A stretch of 64,000 nt of DNA. Source: Sorghum bicolor. Taxonomy: Eukaryota > Streptophyta > Magnoliopsida > Poales > Poaceae. The notes below the pieces were generated by a model that searched no databases, was not told where the DNA came from, and saw nothing but the letters and a program-made list of their open reading frames with translations. Position 1 is the stretch's first letter, and each line of letters starts with the position of its first letter. Below, piece by piece: positions 46,838 through 57,586 of the stretch. Position numbers and translations under genes: made by a program. The stretch spans positions 38,502,751-38,566,750 of the forward strand of contig NC_012878.2 of the NCBI RefSeq assembly GCF_000003195.3. Direction: 5' to 3'.

Positions 46838-48321
46838 TGGATAGGTTCGCCGATGATGGAAAGTTAGGCCAGGGGTTCACATCGACCGATGATTTGGTAG
46901 AAGTAGATATAGGTAGTGGTGATAAGCCTAGACCTACTTTTATTAGTGCTAAGTTAAGTCCTGAGTGTAAGCAAGAGTTAACTGATTTGTTGAAGGAATA
47001 TAAAGATTGCTTTGCTTGGGATTATACTGAGATGCCTGGTTTGGACCGGTCGATTGTTGAACATTGGTTGCCTATCAAGTCTGGATTTCGGCCACATCAG
47101 CAGCCAGCTCGTCGGTGTAATCCTAATATTCTTCCAGATATTAAGGCCGAAATAGCTAAACTTATTGAAGCCAAATTTATTCGGCAATGTCGATATGCCG
47201 AGTGGATTTCCAACGTTGTTCCGGTCTACAAGAAGAACGGGAAGCTTCGGGTTTGCATTGATTTCAGGAATCTTAACAAAGCTACACCGATGGATGGATA
47301 CCCAATGCCAGTGGCCGATCTGCTAGTTGACGTTGCGGCTGGGCATCGGATTATTAGCTTTATGGATGGCAATGCAGGAAATAATCAAATATTCATGGAT
47401 GAAGAAGATATTCCGAAGACCGCATTCAGGTGTCCTGGTCATGTTGGATTGTTTGAATGGATAGTCATGACCTTCGGCTTAAAGAATGCTGGTGCTACTT
47501 ATCAAAGGGCCATGAATTTTATATTTCATGAGTTCATCGGCAAGCTGGTGGAGATTTATATTGATGATGTGGTGGTTAAGTCTGGAGACTTCACAAAGCA
47601 TCTTGCCGATTTACGAAAAGTGTTGGAATGCACAAGGAAGCATGGTTTGAAAATGAATCCCAATAAGTGTGCATTTGGTGTATCGGCAAGACAATTTCTT
47701 GGTTTCATGGTGCATCAAAGGGGGATTGAAATTAGTCGAAGATCTATTGATGCCATCAACAAAATAGTTGCCCCTACCAACAAGACTGAGCTCCAGTCCT
47801 TGATCGGCAAGGTAAATTTTATCAGAAGATTTATATCTAATTTGTCTGGTAAAATTCGTGCTTTTAGTCCTCTTCTTAAATTAAAAGCCGATCAAGAATT
47901 TGTTTGGGAGAAAGAACAACAGTTGGCTCTGGATGAAATCAAGAATTATTTAGTGAATCCTCCAGTTCTAATTCCACCTCAGCAAGGGAAGCCCTTCAGA
48001 TTGTATTTATCTACCGATGGCATGGTCATCGGTTCGGCTTTAATCCAAGAATTTGAAGGGAAAGAGCGTGTAATTTATTACTTAAGCAGGAGGTTGATTG
48101 ATGCTGAGACCAAGTATTCGGCTATTGAGAAGCTATGCTTGTGTCTGTATTTCTCTTGTATCAAATTAAGGCACTACTTGCTATCGGCCGAATGCACTGT
48201 CATTTGCAAGGATGATGTGGTCCGGTACATGCTGTCTATGCTGAGACCAAGTATTCGGAATTCGATCTGCGTTACGAATCGGCTAAGGCAGTCAAGGGAC
48301 AGATTATGGCCGACTTTGTAA
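46837..48321 (+). pseudogene. Copy D reverse transcriptase and Gypsy-type RNase H
   Basis: A 494-codon frame. RT spans about residues 95-300, with KKNGKLRVCIDFRNLNK, FGLKNAGATYQ and YIDD at 241-244. RNase H spans about 385-470 (FRLYLSTDGMVIGSALIQEF; the usual catalytic region reads STDG). After about residue 470 the frame is corrupted: bases 48236-48257 repeat 48105-48126, replace about 50 bp expected from copy C, and shift into a false C-terminus. Downstream pol continues in the frame of 48306. RT itself looks intact. Confidence 0.85.
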
Positions 48322-50042
48322 CTCAACATTGTGGTGCAATGGAGGCTTTGGAAATTGTACCTTGGACGCTCTTCTTTGATGGATCCACGTGTGACCGGGG
48401 GGCAGGAATCGGCATAGTATTAATTTCCCCTCGGGGAAGGAAGTATGAGTTTTCCTTGCCGATTGTTGCCACGTCGACAAATAATCAGGCTGAGTATCAA
48501 GCTTTAATAAAAGGATTGGAGTTATTAAGAGAAGTACATGCTGATGCTGTTGAAGTTTTCGGGGATTCTATGCTAGTTATAAATCAATTGGCTGGAAGCT
48601 ATGAATGCAGAAGTGAAGTCCTCATAACCTATTACAAAAGGAGTATGCAACTGCTGAAGGAATTCAAAGATTTCCGATTAGAGCATATTCCCCAATTACA
48701 TAATGAAGAGGCCAATCGGTTGGCTCAACATGCCTCGGGGTATCAGCCTATGATTAATGCAATATCGGCAATCGGTGCCGATGATTGGAAAAAAGAAATC
48801 ATTGATTATTTGAAGGATCCATCTAAGAAAGTTGAAAGACGGGTTCGGTTTCAGGCCACCAAGTATGTGCTCCTCGAAGATGAATTGTATTATCGAACTA
48901 TTGACGGGATTCTTCTCCGATGCTTAGGTGATGATGAAGCCAAGAGTTTGATGGGAGAAATCCATGATGGGGCATGTGGAGCACATCAGTCGGCTTTTAA
49001 GATGAAGTGGATGATTAGAAGGAATGGATATTATTGGCCAACTATAGTTGAGGATTGCTTTAAGTATTTCAAAGGGTGTCAAGAATGTCAAAAGTTTGGT
49101 AATATTCAGAGGGCGCCTGCATCGGCTATGAATCCTATTATAAAGCCTTGGCCGTTCCGAGGATGGGCTATTGATTTGATCGGCCAGATTTATCCACCAT
49201 CTAGCAATGGGCATAAATTTATTTTGGTTGCCATCGATTATTTCACTAAGTGGGTTGAAGCTATTCCTTTGAAGAAAGTTACATCAGCCAATATGATTGA
49301 CTTCGTAAAAGAGCATATTATCTACCGATTTGGGATTCCTCAAACAATTACTACCGATCAGGGTACCATGTTTACATCAGGAAAGTTTGATGAATTCGCA
49401 ATCGGTATGGGAATTAAAGTATTGAATTCTTCTCCTTACTATGCTCAAGCTAATGGGCAGGCCGAGGCATCAAACAAAGGGATTATCAAGCTTATTAAGC
49501 GGAAAATTGAAGAAAATCCTAGGAGGTGGCATACATTATTAAATGAAGCTTTGTGGTCATACCGGATGGCTTGTCATGGATCGACCAAGGTTTCACCTTA
49601 TCAATTGGTGTATGGGCATGATGCAGTGCTACCTTGGGAAATTAAGGCTGGGTCTAGGCGAATATCTTTTCAAGATCAATTGGCTGCCGATGATTATGCT
49701 ACTTTAATGACAGACGAGTTGGATGATCTGGCAGGACATCGGCTGAATGCCTTGATGAGTATAGAAGAGAATAAGAAGAGAGTCGGAAGATGGTATGACA
49801 AGAAAGTAAAGACTAAGGAGTTCGCCGATGGAGATTTGGTATGGAAATTGATCCTACCGATCGGGACTAAAATTTCAAAATTTGGGAAGTGGTCTCCCAA
49901 TTGGGAGGGTCCCTGTCGGATAAGTCGATCGGCTCCTGGTAATGCCTATATTCTAGAAACTCTCGAAGGAGTCGAATTTCCCAGAGCGTTAAATGGTAAA
50001 TATCTGAAGAAGTACTACCCCAGTATATGGGTCGATGCATAA
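48306..50042 (+). CDS. Copy D second RNase H and integrase frame
   Basis: A 578-codon open frame. The archaeal-type RNase H begins WTLFFDGSTCDRGAGIGIVL (about residue 19) and continues through NNQAEYQALIKGLELL and VFGDSMLVINQL. Integrase follows: HHCC zinc finger (HDGACGAHQSA... CQECQKF, about 222-262), catalytic core with Asp in WAIDLIG (about 289), Asp in TTDQGT (about 349) and Glu in GQAEASN (35 residues on), then a C-terminal domain. It would be the 3' end of a Pol polyprotein in an intact element; here it is separated from RT by the upstream lesion. Confidence 0.85.
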   Translation: MADFVTQHCGAMEALEIVPWTLFFDGSTCDRGAGIGIVLISPRGRKYEFSLPIVATSTNNQAEYQALIKGLELLREVHADAVEVFGDSMLVINQLAGSYECRSEVLITYYKRSMQLLKEFKDFRLEHIPQLHNEEANRLAQHASGYQPMINAISAIGADDWKKEIIDYLKDPSKKVERRVRFQATKYVLLEDELYYRTIDGILLRCLGDDEAKSLMGEIHDGACGAHQSAFKMKWMIRRNGYYWPTIVEDCFKYFKGCQECQKFGNIQRAPASAMNPIIKPWPFRGWAIDLIGQIYPPSSNGHKFILVAIDYFTKWVEAIPLKKVTSANMIDFVKEHIIYRFGIPQTITTDQGTMFTSGKFDEFAIGMGIKVLNSSPYYAQANGQAEASNKGIIKLIKRKIEENPRRWHTLLNEALWSYRMACHGSTKVSPYQLVYGHDAVLPWEIKAGSRRISFQDQLAADDYATLMTDELDDLAGHRLNALMSIEENKKRVGRWYDKKVKTKEFADGDLVWKLILPIGTKISKFGKWSPNWEGPCRISRSAPGNAYILETLEGVEFPRALNGKYLKKYYPSIWVDA

Positions 50043-50200
50043 GAAGTTTAAATGCCGATAACACTCCTATCGGCTGGACCAAAGTGTGTCTGGGGCTGGA
50101 CTTAATGTTTCAAAAGATGCCGATAACAGTCCTATCGGCTAGACTAAATGTCAGGAAGGCTAGAAAGCAGAGAAGCGAGGATGTATTGCCGATGAGGAGC
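50043..50200 (+). other. Spacer with paired inverted repeats between integrase and the antisense gene
   Basis: Holds two near-identical hairpin units, GCCGATA-7nt-TATCGGC, at 50054-50074 and 50119-50139. The spacer lies between converging genes: integrase (+) ends at 50042 and the antisense gene (-) ends at 50201. Confidence 0.7.
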
Positions 50201-50896
50201 TCATGGGTTGAGCAGTGCCTGGATCGCCGATATGGCGCGCAGACGGATCTGGTTGGCGTCCTCTATCTCCTTCAAATCGTCATCGGCAGAACCTTCTATC
50301 GGCTTTAACTTCTTCTTCAGCAGCAGTGCCTTGCGACCATGGATCTTCCGCTCTTGCTCAAGAAGCTTGATTGTCTCCGGCAGTTGGCTTTCTTCCTGTC
50401 TGGCTTGGGACAGGGTATCCTCTACTTGTTTGAGTTCTGCCAACAGAGTTTCTCTTCTTGCTGATAGGTCAGAAATTTTTTGCTTCAGAGCGTCTCCCGA
50501 GGACTTCAAGGTGCCGATGTTCTTGTGCTTCTCATCGGTAAGGAGCTTTTCTTTTATCATCTCCTCAGAAAGACGAGTCTGAGCAGCTCTATCGGCAAGG
50601 CGCTGGGCTGCCCTTTGGTATTGCAGTTGACAACTCTCTAGATGTGCTGCTTGGAAAAGGATTTCTTCAGCATCGGTGGGGATTTGGCCTCTCATGGTCT
50701 TGAATAAATCTTTGGCCGGATCGGAGTCATCAACTAGTTGAGTTGTGTCTTGATGAAGGAGAGCCGACAGTTCTTCCAGCCTTGCCCTGATCTCTGCCGA
50801 TGTAACCCCAACTGCTCGGGAAGAGCTTGCTTCCTCACATTCATCCTCAGAGACGTCAATTGCAAAGGAGAAGAGGCTGTCGGGAGAGTCTTGTTC
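50201..50896 (-). CDS. Antisense gene last exon, coiled coil (copy D)
   Basis: Starts at a TTTGCAG acceptor (50903-50897) and encodes about 231 residues to TGA at 50203-50201. N-terminal EQDSPDSLFSFAIDVSEDE is acidic; the rest is predicted long coiled coil (Glu, Leu, Lys and Gln rich, about residues 55-215). It is the same exon as 613-1 in copy B and supplies the C-terminus missing there. The rest of the gene in D was separated by the Tekay insertion. Confidence 0.72.
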   Translation of the reverse strand, partial: EQDSPDSLFSFAIDVSEDECEEASSSRAVGVTSAEIRARLEELSALLHQDTTQLVDDSDPAKDLFKTMRGQIPTDAEEILFQAAHLESCQLQYQRAAQRLADRAAQTRLSEEMIKEKLLTDEKHKNIGTLKSSGDALKQKISDLSARRETLLAELKQVEDTLSQARQEESQLPETIKLLEQERKIHGRKALLLKKKLKPIEGSADDDLKEIEDANQIRLRAISAIQALLNP

Positions 50897-50971
50897 CTGC
50901 AAAGAAAATAAAGTAAGTCATTCCATGATTATATATTGATAAGTAATACTAATGGAGACTGGATGGCTTAC

Positions 50972-51018
50972 TTGCTTCAAGGCGATCTCTCGCCTTTGAC
51001 TGGAAGATGCCGATGGAA
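50972..51018 (-). pseudogene. Antisense gene exon 4 fragment (copy D)
   Basis: The last 47 bases of exon 4, ending at donor GTAAG (50971-50967), homologous to 732-686 in copy B. Cut at 51018 by the Tekay LTR. The intron 50971-50897 is intact by its borders. Confidence 0.65.
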
Positions 51019-54000
51019 TGTGGCAGAACCCCCTAAGTGTTTGGGCCCACCGGCACCTGTCATTGTCCCAAAGACCTCTGACGGTGATGCCGGGGATCCT
51101 CCCACTCTAGAAGTCCGATGAGCATCTCAGGACGCTCATTCCACCGCTACCTAGGGCGTATCAAACAAGCTCGTCTTGACCACCAGCGATGGTCAGTTAA
51201 CGAAAATTTCTTCTTCTCGCCCTTACAGGATAGCAAGTGGCCACCTTACCACCAGGATCACTCGTTGCGAAGGCATTGCAGTATCACAAACGACATAGGA
51301 CCAGAATAACATTTCAGAGTAAAACAGCAGAAGTATTACATAACTTAATTTACAAAAGGAGTCCTTCCAAATAGTAGAGTGTTATTACAAGCCAGGTCCA
51401 GCGGAGCAACTCAAACTTTAGTACACAGAGATTACAAATTTACAGACCCTGCCCATGGGTCACGCTCACTCTTCCTCGTCGTCAACCTCGACGATGGACA
51501 CACAACAGGGTCTGAAATAGGTCGGCTCGTGAGCTTCACCTGCAACAGGGGTTGTAAAACCCTGAGTACGGGAGTACTCAACAAGACTTACCCGGTGGAA
51601 AAAGAGGAGAAGGTAGGGATGCAGGCTTAGGGTAGACAAGGGGTGGCTGAGCAAGGAGCCAAAGTATTTTGCGGAAAAGCTTACTAATAGTGCGTCCTTA
51701 CTTTCAAGTTTTACCTGTGAATTCCTCTCCTTAAGAGGCCGAGGAGTTCGAGGACAGTTTATCTAGTTGCCTCCCACAGACAAGTCTGTGAGTTCCTAGT
51801 CCAAAATCAAAGTATTATCTATCCAACGGCCATAGCTTCATGTCACTCTGAGTCCGGGAATTGGGATCCGAACCTCATGAGACATTTTCCCTTTCTCATC
51901 TTATCACTTCGTTGCATGGTTATCTACGATGAGGGTCAGTGGATTGAGTCTCCCAATCGGGGAGCAACGACGATTCGAACCGCTTAGCAATCCAGCTGGA
52001 GTTCCTAACCACCCGACATATGTAGAACCAAATCTTGCATATGTCAACCCAAATAAAGCTCTCCCCAAATTTGACTAGGTTCGCGGCACCCGAGAGCACA
52101 GTACTCCACCATCCTACAGCCGATCTAGATGTTTCCCGGTCATCTCAGATGCGTAAGGTGGGTACACACTACTCTCGCCATCGCTCCATGCCCAGTGCGC
52201 GAGTAGCTGTTCGCATCGAGGGATCACAAGACCGGGCTTACCGAGGGCAAGTGGCTAGTACTATAAATTCTCAACCCATCAGGCCACCAACGGACCGGTC
52301 CTTAACCGAGACAGTTGGAGACACTACTTTAAGACTCCATTCTTAAAGCAAGTCCACCGAGCGGTCTCAAGTTGAAAACATCATTGACCATAAATGTATT
52401 CCACAATAACCCTTCAAACTTTCTCGTTTGAAAACCTGTCTAGTAGCAGGGCTAAGCATCACTATGCAGTTTTAAAACAAAACGGGTGCCAAGGACAAGA
52501 TAACAAATGTCAAGGTAGTAAATGCAGCAAGTAGGTTAACCCAATTCTCAACTACCTAATGCAGCATTTTCAATTCATAAGTGATAAAAGATTTAAAACA
52601 TTCAAGGAGGGGTTAATGCATCCGGGGCTTGCCTTGGTTGCAGCGCTGAGAGGGACCCTCGGAGACTTCCCATGTCTCGGATCCTACTTCCTCGAATGGA
52701 GCACCGACCTCGGGGTTCGGTTCAACGGTCGCTCCTTCGGTCACGGGCACTATACGCAAAATGATGTATGCTCATGATATGCGTATGACAGATATATAAG
52801 AAGGACCAAATTAAGCACAATTGGCCTTCTTGGTGCAACACAGACTAACTAATAAGTAAAGTTGTTTATCAACTTAGTGTCTTTACCCAAAAGGTTGCAT
52901 CTGTGAACTAAGATTCCTCTTAATTCATAATTACCCTTACTTAACTAATTATTAATCCTTTTTACCCTAATTAATTCTTAATTAATTATTAATGACAGCA
53001 ATTAAGCATTAAGGCCAAACAATAATTAAATGCCAAAGGTTATTAAGGTTAATCACCTCAGGTCATCACATAATCCCAAAATCACTCAAATCCTAATTTT
53101 GAGAATTTAACTAATTACTATTTAATTATTATAGAATGATTATTTAATTATTGATTAAGGGTTTAATAATATTTTATTCAAACATTATCCAAATGCCACC
53201 AAATTTTGTGTGGAGCCAGGGAATAATATTCAGAGGCATCCCATAAATTTTGGTGATTTTTGGACATATAAATAAATTATTAAAATTCATAGAAGTTTTA
53301 TTCATTAAATAAAAGAGGCAATTTTTATACACTTGCAAACTACTAGAAAATAGAACCTAATATTTTTCCTATGTTCTACTCATTTTATAGAACCTGCATA
53401 AAAATTCTCATGATTTTTGAATCAGCACATGATTTTCTATTCAAATTCAAACATTAAGCATTTTTAAACAAAAAGGAAAAAGGGAATCACACTGTGCTAC
53501 GCGGGTGGCCCGCTTGGACACGGCCCAAGTCAGCCCGAGAGCCCTCCCGCGTCACGCGCGGGCGCTGACTCTCTCTCGCGGCCACTGACGGGCGGGTCCC
53601 GCTCGCCAGACTCTCCTTCCTCCTCTCTCTGCGTGACGCTGACGGGGAGGTCCCACCCGTCAGCTCCTTCTCTGTCGCGCACGGCGGCTCGGCCACGACT
53701 CCCGCCGCCGTTAGCGAGGGTCTTGGCCCACGCGCGCGTGCGCACCAGCACCGCCTCACCTTCGCGACTCCGTTGACATCCTCCACTCACGCTCTATCCT
53801 CTACCTTATAACTCGGCCACGCGAAAGGCGGGCGGCCATGGCGGTCACCCGTAGACCGGCCACTAGAGCTCGGTAGAGCGCAAACGAATGGGACAGGGAG
53901 GCTCGGGGGGATCAAGGAGCACGGTGCTCACATCGCAGAACTCGGGGAGGTAGCCGAGACTGCTGGTGACGAAGACGGTGCCGTCGGGCGGGCGCTCCGA

Positions 54001-55297
54001 GCTTAACGACGTCGTTCCGACGATCCTGCTCGCGTTCAAGGAGAAAGAGCAAGCGCATGAGTTGTAGGAGCGGAAAAGGAACCGGAAACAACCGCGAGCA
54101 AGGTGTGCCACTTACTGAAACAGCGCGGCCACGGAGGGGGTTTCACGGCGGAGGCTTCTGCCGGAGTTGGGGGAGAAGAAGGAGTGCCGACGATTGGGTG
54201 GGTTAGGGAGTGAGCTCGGAGGTGCACTGGGTTCGCAAGGAGGTGGCGAATGCTATGGAATGCTCAACTTGGCTCGGGAGGGATTGGTTGCGGTGAATTT
54301 GAGAGAGAGAGCCGTCGGGGTTCTTTTGTCGTGGACAGAGAAATCGGGCGGCGTCGTTCGCGCTGGCGCTCAAAGGGGAGGAGGAAGCGAGCCCGGGGCA
54401 TCCACGTCGCCTGGCGGCACTGGCAGCAAGCAGCTGCGTGCTTGCACGCATGCGCGCGGCGCTGCTCGCGCGGCGGCTGCGCTGGACAGGGGCCGGTGAT
54501 CCTCATCGGATCACTGTAGCTGCCCTTATCCCCTCTTCTGTGTCCCTTTGCGAATTTCGGCCAGAATTTGAACTGAAGCCTAATTTCCACCCAAAATGAA
54601 AGTTGTGCAAAATTTTATAAGCTACAAATCATATTTTGGTGACCAAGGCTAAATCTGAGTGGAAATTGGTTAATTTGGCCAAACAATTTGAAGTTCAAAA
54701 CTCCAATCAAGGAAATTCAAATTTTTGAATTGGGGCAGATCAGAATTTTCAAAATTACTTTTGATTTTCCATAACAACTTGAAAAACTCCCAATATGAAA
54801 GTTGTTCAACTTTTTGAGCTCTACAACTTTCATGTTGGTCACTTTTCAAAATTCCAAATAGATTTTGAATTGGGGACTCAAATTGGAAAAGGGGACACTT
54901 TCTCGAAATCTGTATTTTCAAAATTACTTTGAATTTTGTATTGAAACTTCAAAAACTCAAAACACCAAAGTTGTACATCTTGACAAGATCTACAACTTTG
55001 CTTTTGAACTCAACCACAAATTTTGCTTGGTTTTTGAATTGTGCAAAAGGGGGCAATTCTAGGTTTCAAAAATCAGGGTTTCCCCCCCTAATCTTTCGGA
55101 AATCTTTCACCCTAGGGTTTTAGCAACCAACACAAGCATCAATACACAATATAATCTCACTTTAGATCCCTAAGCACAAGCAACCAAAGTAAACTTGTTT
55201 TAAGTTGGTGCATCAAATCGTGCTTAACAAATATGTTGTGCAATGCTGATGATGACATGTTCCAAATTTTAGTAACCGTAACATCGGGGATGTTACA
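51019..55297 (-). repeat. 3' LTR of the Tekay element
   Basis: The minus strand begins TGTAACATCCCCGATGTTAC (55297) and ends GGTTCTGCCACA (51019). It contains a GC-rich block (about 53490-54540), a possible TATA box TATAAGG on the minus strand near 53809-53803, and AT-rich flanks. The ORFs in the GC block are not credible genes. Confidence 0.85.
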
Positions 55298-55312
55298 GCC
55301 CTTCCCCCTTAA
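55298..55312 (-). other. Polypurine tract of the Tekay element
   Basis: The minus strand reads TTAAGGGGGAAGGGC immediately before the LTR. Confidence 0.75.
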
Positions 55313-55501
55313 AGAAATCTCGTCCCCGAGATTTAAAGCCTTAGGGTACGTAATGGAAAAGGAAATTTGTCAAACTATTTCCTCTCCAACCTTTTCATAA
55401 TACAAGGAGCTGGGAAAGACTACTCAAATATAAACATATATGTACACAAAGTACATGGATTTGGCTACTCTTTTCCTTCACTAGAGTACACTCCCTATTC
55501 A

Positions 55502-56086
55502 TCAGATGTTGTCTTGAAGAGAAGCGTGGAACTCAGGAAAATTCTCCATTAGGTAATCTTCAGATTCCCATGTGGCTTCCTCTTCAGAGTGCTGACTCCA
55601 TTGCACCTTGTACCACTTGGTAGTTGTTCTTTGAGTAATTCTATCTCTTTGGTCCAATACTCGGATAGGATATTCCACATAAGTTAGATCTGGTTCAAGT
55701 TCCACATCTTCAATATCTTGAACTTGGTCTGGTACTCGAAGACACTTTTTCAGTTGAGACACATGAAATACATTGTGTATCCCGGATAATCGTTCGGGTA
55801 GTTTAAGGCGGTAAGCTACCTGTCCACATCGGTCAAGAATTGGAAATGGTCCAATGTAACGAGGTGCTAATTTGCCTTTAACGCCAAAACGATTTACTCC
55901 TTTCATTGGGGATACTTTCAGATATACATGGTCACCTTTGGCGAATCTTAAGGGTCGATGTCTTTTATCGGCATAGCTTTTCTGTCGGGACTGAGCAACT
56001 TTCAAGTTATTTTGAATTTGTCTAACTTTGTTCTCAGTCTCTTTCACTAAGTCAACCCCGAAGAACCATCTTTCTTCGGGTTCCGA
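55502..56086 (-). pseudogene. Tekay integrase C-terminus and chromodomain
   Basis: In frame with the rest of pol after TAG 56089-56087. The integrase C-terminal domain contains FAKGDHVYLKVSPMKGVNRF and YIGPFPILDRCGQVAYRL. The final 50 residues form a chromodomain: WYKVQWSQHSEEEATWE, with the aromatic Trp-Tyr and Trp positions kept. Chromodomains of such elements direct integration to histone-marked heterochromatin. Ends at the stop 55502-55504. Confidence 0.85.
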
Positions 56087-57586
56087 CTAGTGTAACAGAG
56101 TTCGACATCGACGGCCATATAGTGCCTCAAAGGGAGCCATCTTGATACTCTCTTGGTAGCTATTGTTGTAAGAAAACTCTGCTAGAGGCAAGCAGTCATC
56201 CCACTTATCTGGAAAATTCAGGGCACAAGATCTTAATAGATCTTCTTGGGTTTGATTCACCCTCTCGGTTTGCCCACCTGTTTGAGGGTGGTAGGCTGTA
56301 CTGTATAAAAGCTTGGTGCCCAAAGATTCATGTAAGCATTTCCAGAACTGGGAGACAAATTGTGTGCCTCTATCTGACACTATTGTCTTTGGCACCCCAT
56401 GCAGACTTAGTATACAATCAAAGTATATCCTAGCATAGGTGGGGGTATAATACGATTTCTTTACAGGTAAGAAGTGTGATGTTTTGGTGAGACGATCCAC
56501 AATGACCCAAATAGAATCAAAGCCTTTGGCCGTCTTGGGCAATCCTACTATGAAATCCATGCTAATATCATCCCATTTCCATGCTGGAATAGGCAAGGGT
56601 TGCAATTCTCCAGCGGATTTGAGATGAATAGCTTTGACTTTTCGGCAGGTATCGCATTGGGCCACATAGCGAGCTATTTCTATCTTCATTTTTGTCCACC
56701 AAAACCTTTGCTTGAGGTTCTGATACATCTTATTACTTCCTGGATGAATATAATACCTCGTGGTATGAGCTTCATCCAGGATTTGTTGACGTAGCTCAGG
56801 TACCTTTGGAACCACTAACCGGTTCTGGAACCAGATTACTCCTGCATCATCCACCTTAAAGTCTATGGGTGCTCTATTAGAAATTTTCTCTTTAAGATAT
56901 TTCATGCCTTTATCCTCTTTTTGTGCCTTTATGATTTGAGCTTCGAGATTGAAATCAACCGTTAGATTGGCAAGGCTTCCTTGGGAAATCAATTCTATTC
57001 CCAGGTTCTCTAGCTCTTGGCACAAAGTTATGTCTTTAGGCGTCACTGTTACACAATTACAGTGAGCCTTACAACTGAGGGCATCAGCTACTACATTCGC
57101 CTTGCCAGGGTGATAATGCACCTGAAGGTCGTAATCTTTGATCAATTCTAGCCACCTTCGCTGGCGCATATTAAGTTCAGCTTGAGTGAAGATGTATTTC
57201 AAGCTCTTGTGATCCGTGTATAGATGACAGGTGTTCCCTAACAGATAATGGCGCCAGATTTTTAATGCATGCACTACGGCGGCTAGTTCAAGATCATGGG
57301 TCGGGTAATTCTCTTCATGGGGTTTAAGCTGTCTGGAAGCATATGTAATTACTCGACCCTCTTGCATTAGCACACAGCCTATCCCAATCCCTGATGCGTC
57401 ACAATACACATCAAAGGGTTTTTCAATATCTGGCTGGGCTAGGACAGGTGCAGTTGTCAATAATCTTTTCAGAGTCTGAAAGGCTTGCTCACATTGAGGT
57501 GACCAAACAAATTTTGTTTGATTCTTGAGCAAGGTTGTGATTGGTTTGGCGACTCTTGAAAAGTCCGGGATAAAGCGACGGTAATA
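56087..57586 (-). pseudogene. Tekay RNase H and integrase core
   Basis: The frame continues from RT after TGA 57589-57587. RNase [19 protein letters not shown] (about 57450), [28 protein letters not shown]. Integrase: zinc finger [11 protein letters not shown]... CDTCRKVK, core Asp in SMDFIVGLP, Asp in VSDRGTQF, Glu in GGQTERVNQ with 35 residues between the last two. The frame ends at TAG 56089-56087, where Trp (TGG) is expected in the usual LHWSEP context. Confidence 0.88.

Larger units (their letters stand above)
42394..51018 (+). mobile_element. Tat-lineage element, copy D, 3'-truncated
   Basis: Order: LTR, primer site, gag, protease, RT, RNase H, second (archaeal-type) RNase H, integrase, spacer, antisense coiled-coil exons. 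The double RNase H is diagnostic of the Tat lineage. Cut at 51019 inside antisense exon 4 by the Tekay LTR; the flanking 5 bp are TGGAA (51014-51018). It is the best-preserved polymerase copy of this family here, but carries frameshifts and a stop in gag and a lesion between the two RNases H. Confidence 0.9.

Noticed and set aside
53487..54590. Several overlapping ORFs of 80-110 codons on both strands
   Set aside because: They fall in the GC-rich block of the Tekay LTR, where stop codons are rare by composition. No recognisable domain.
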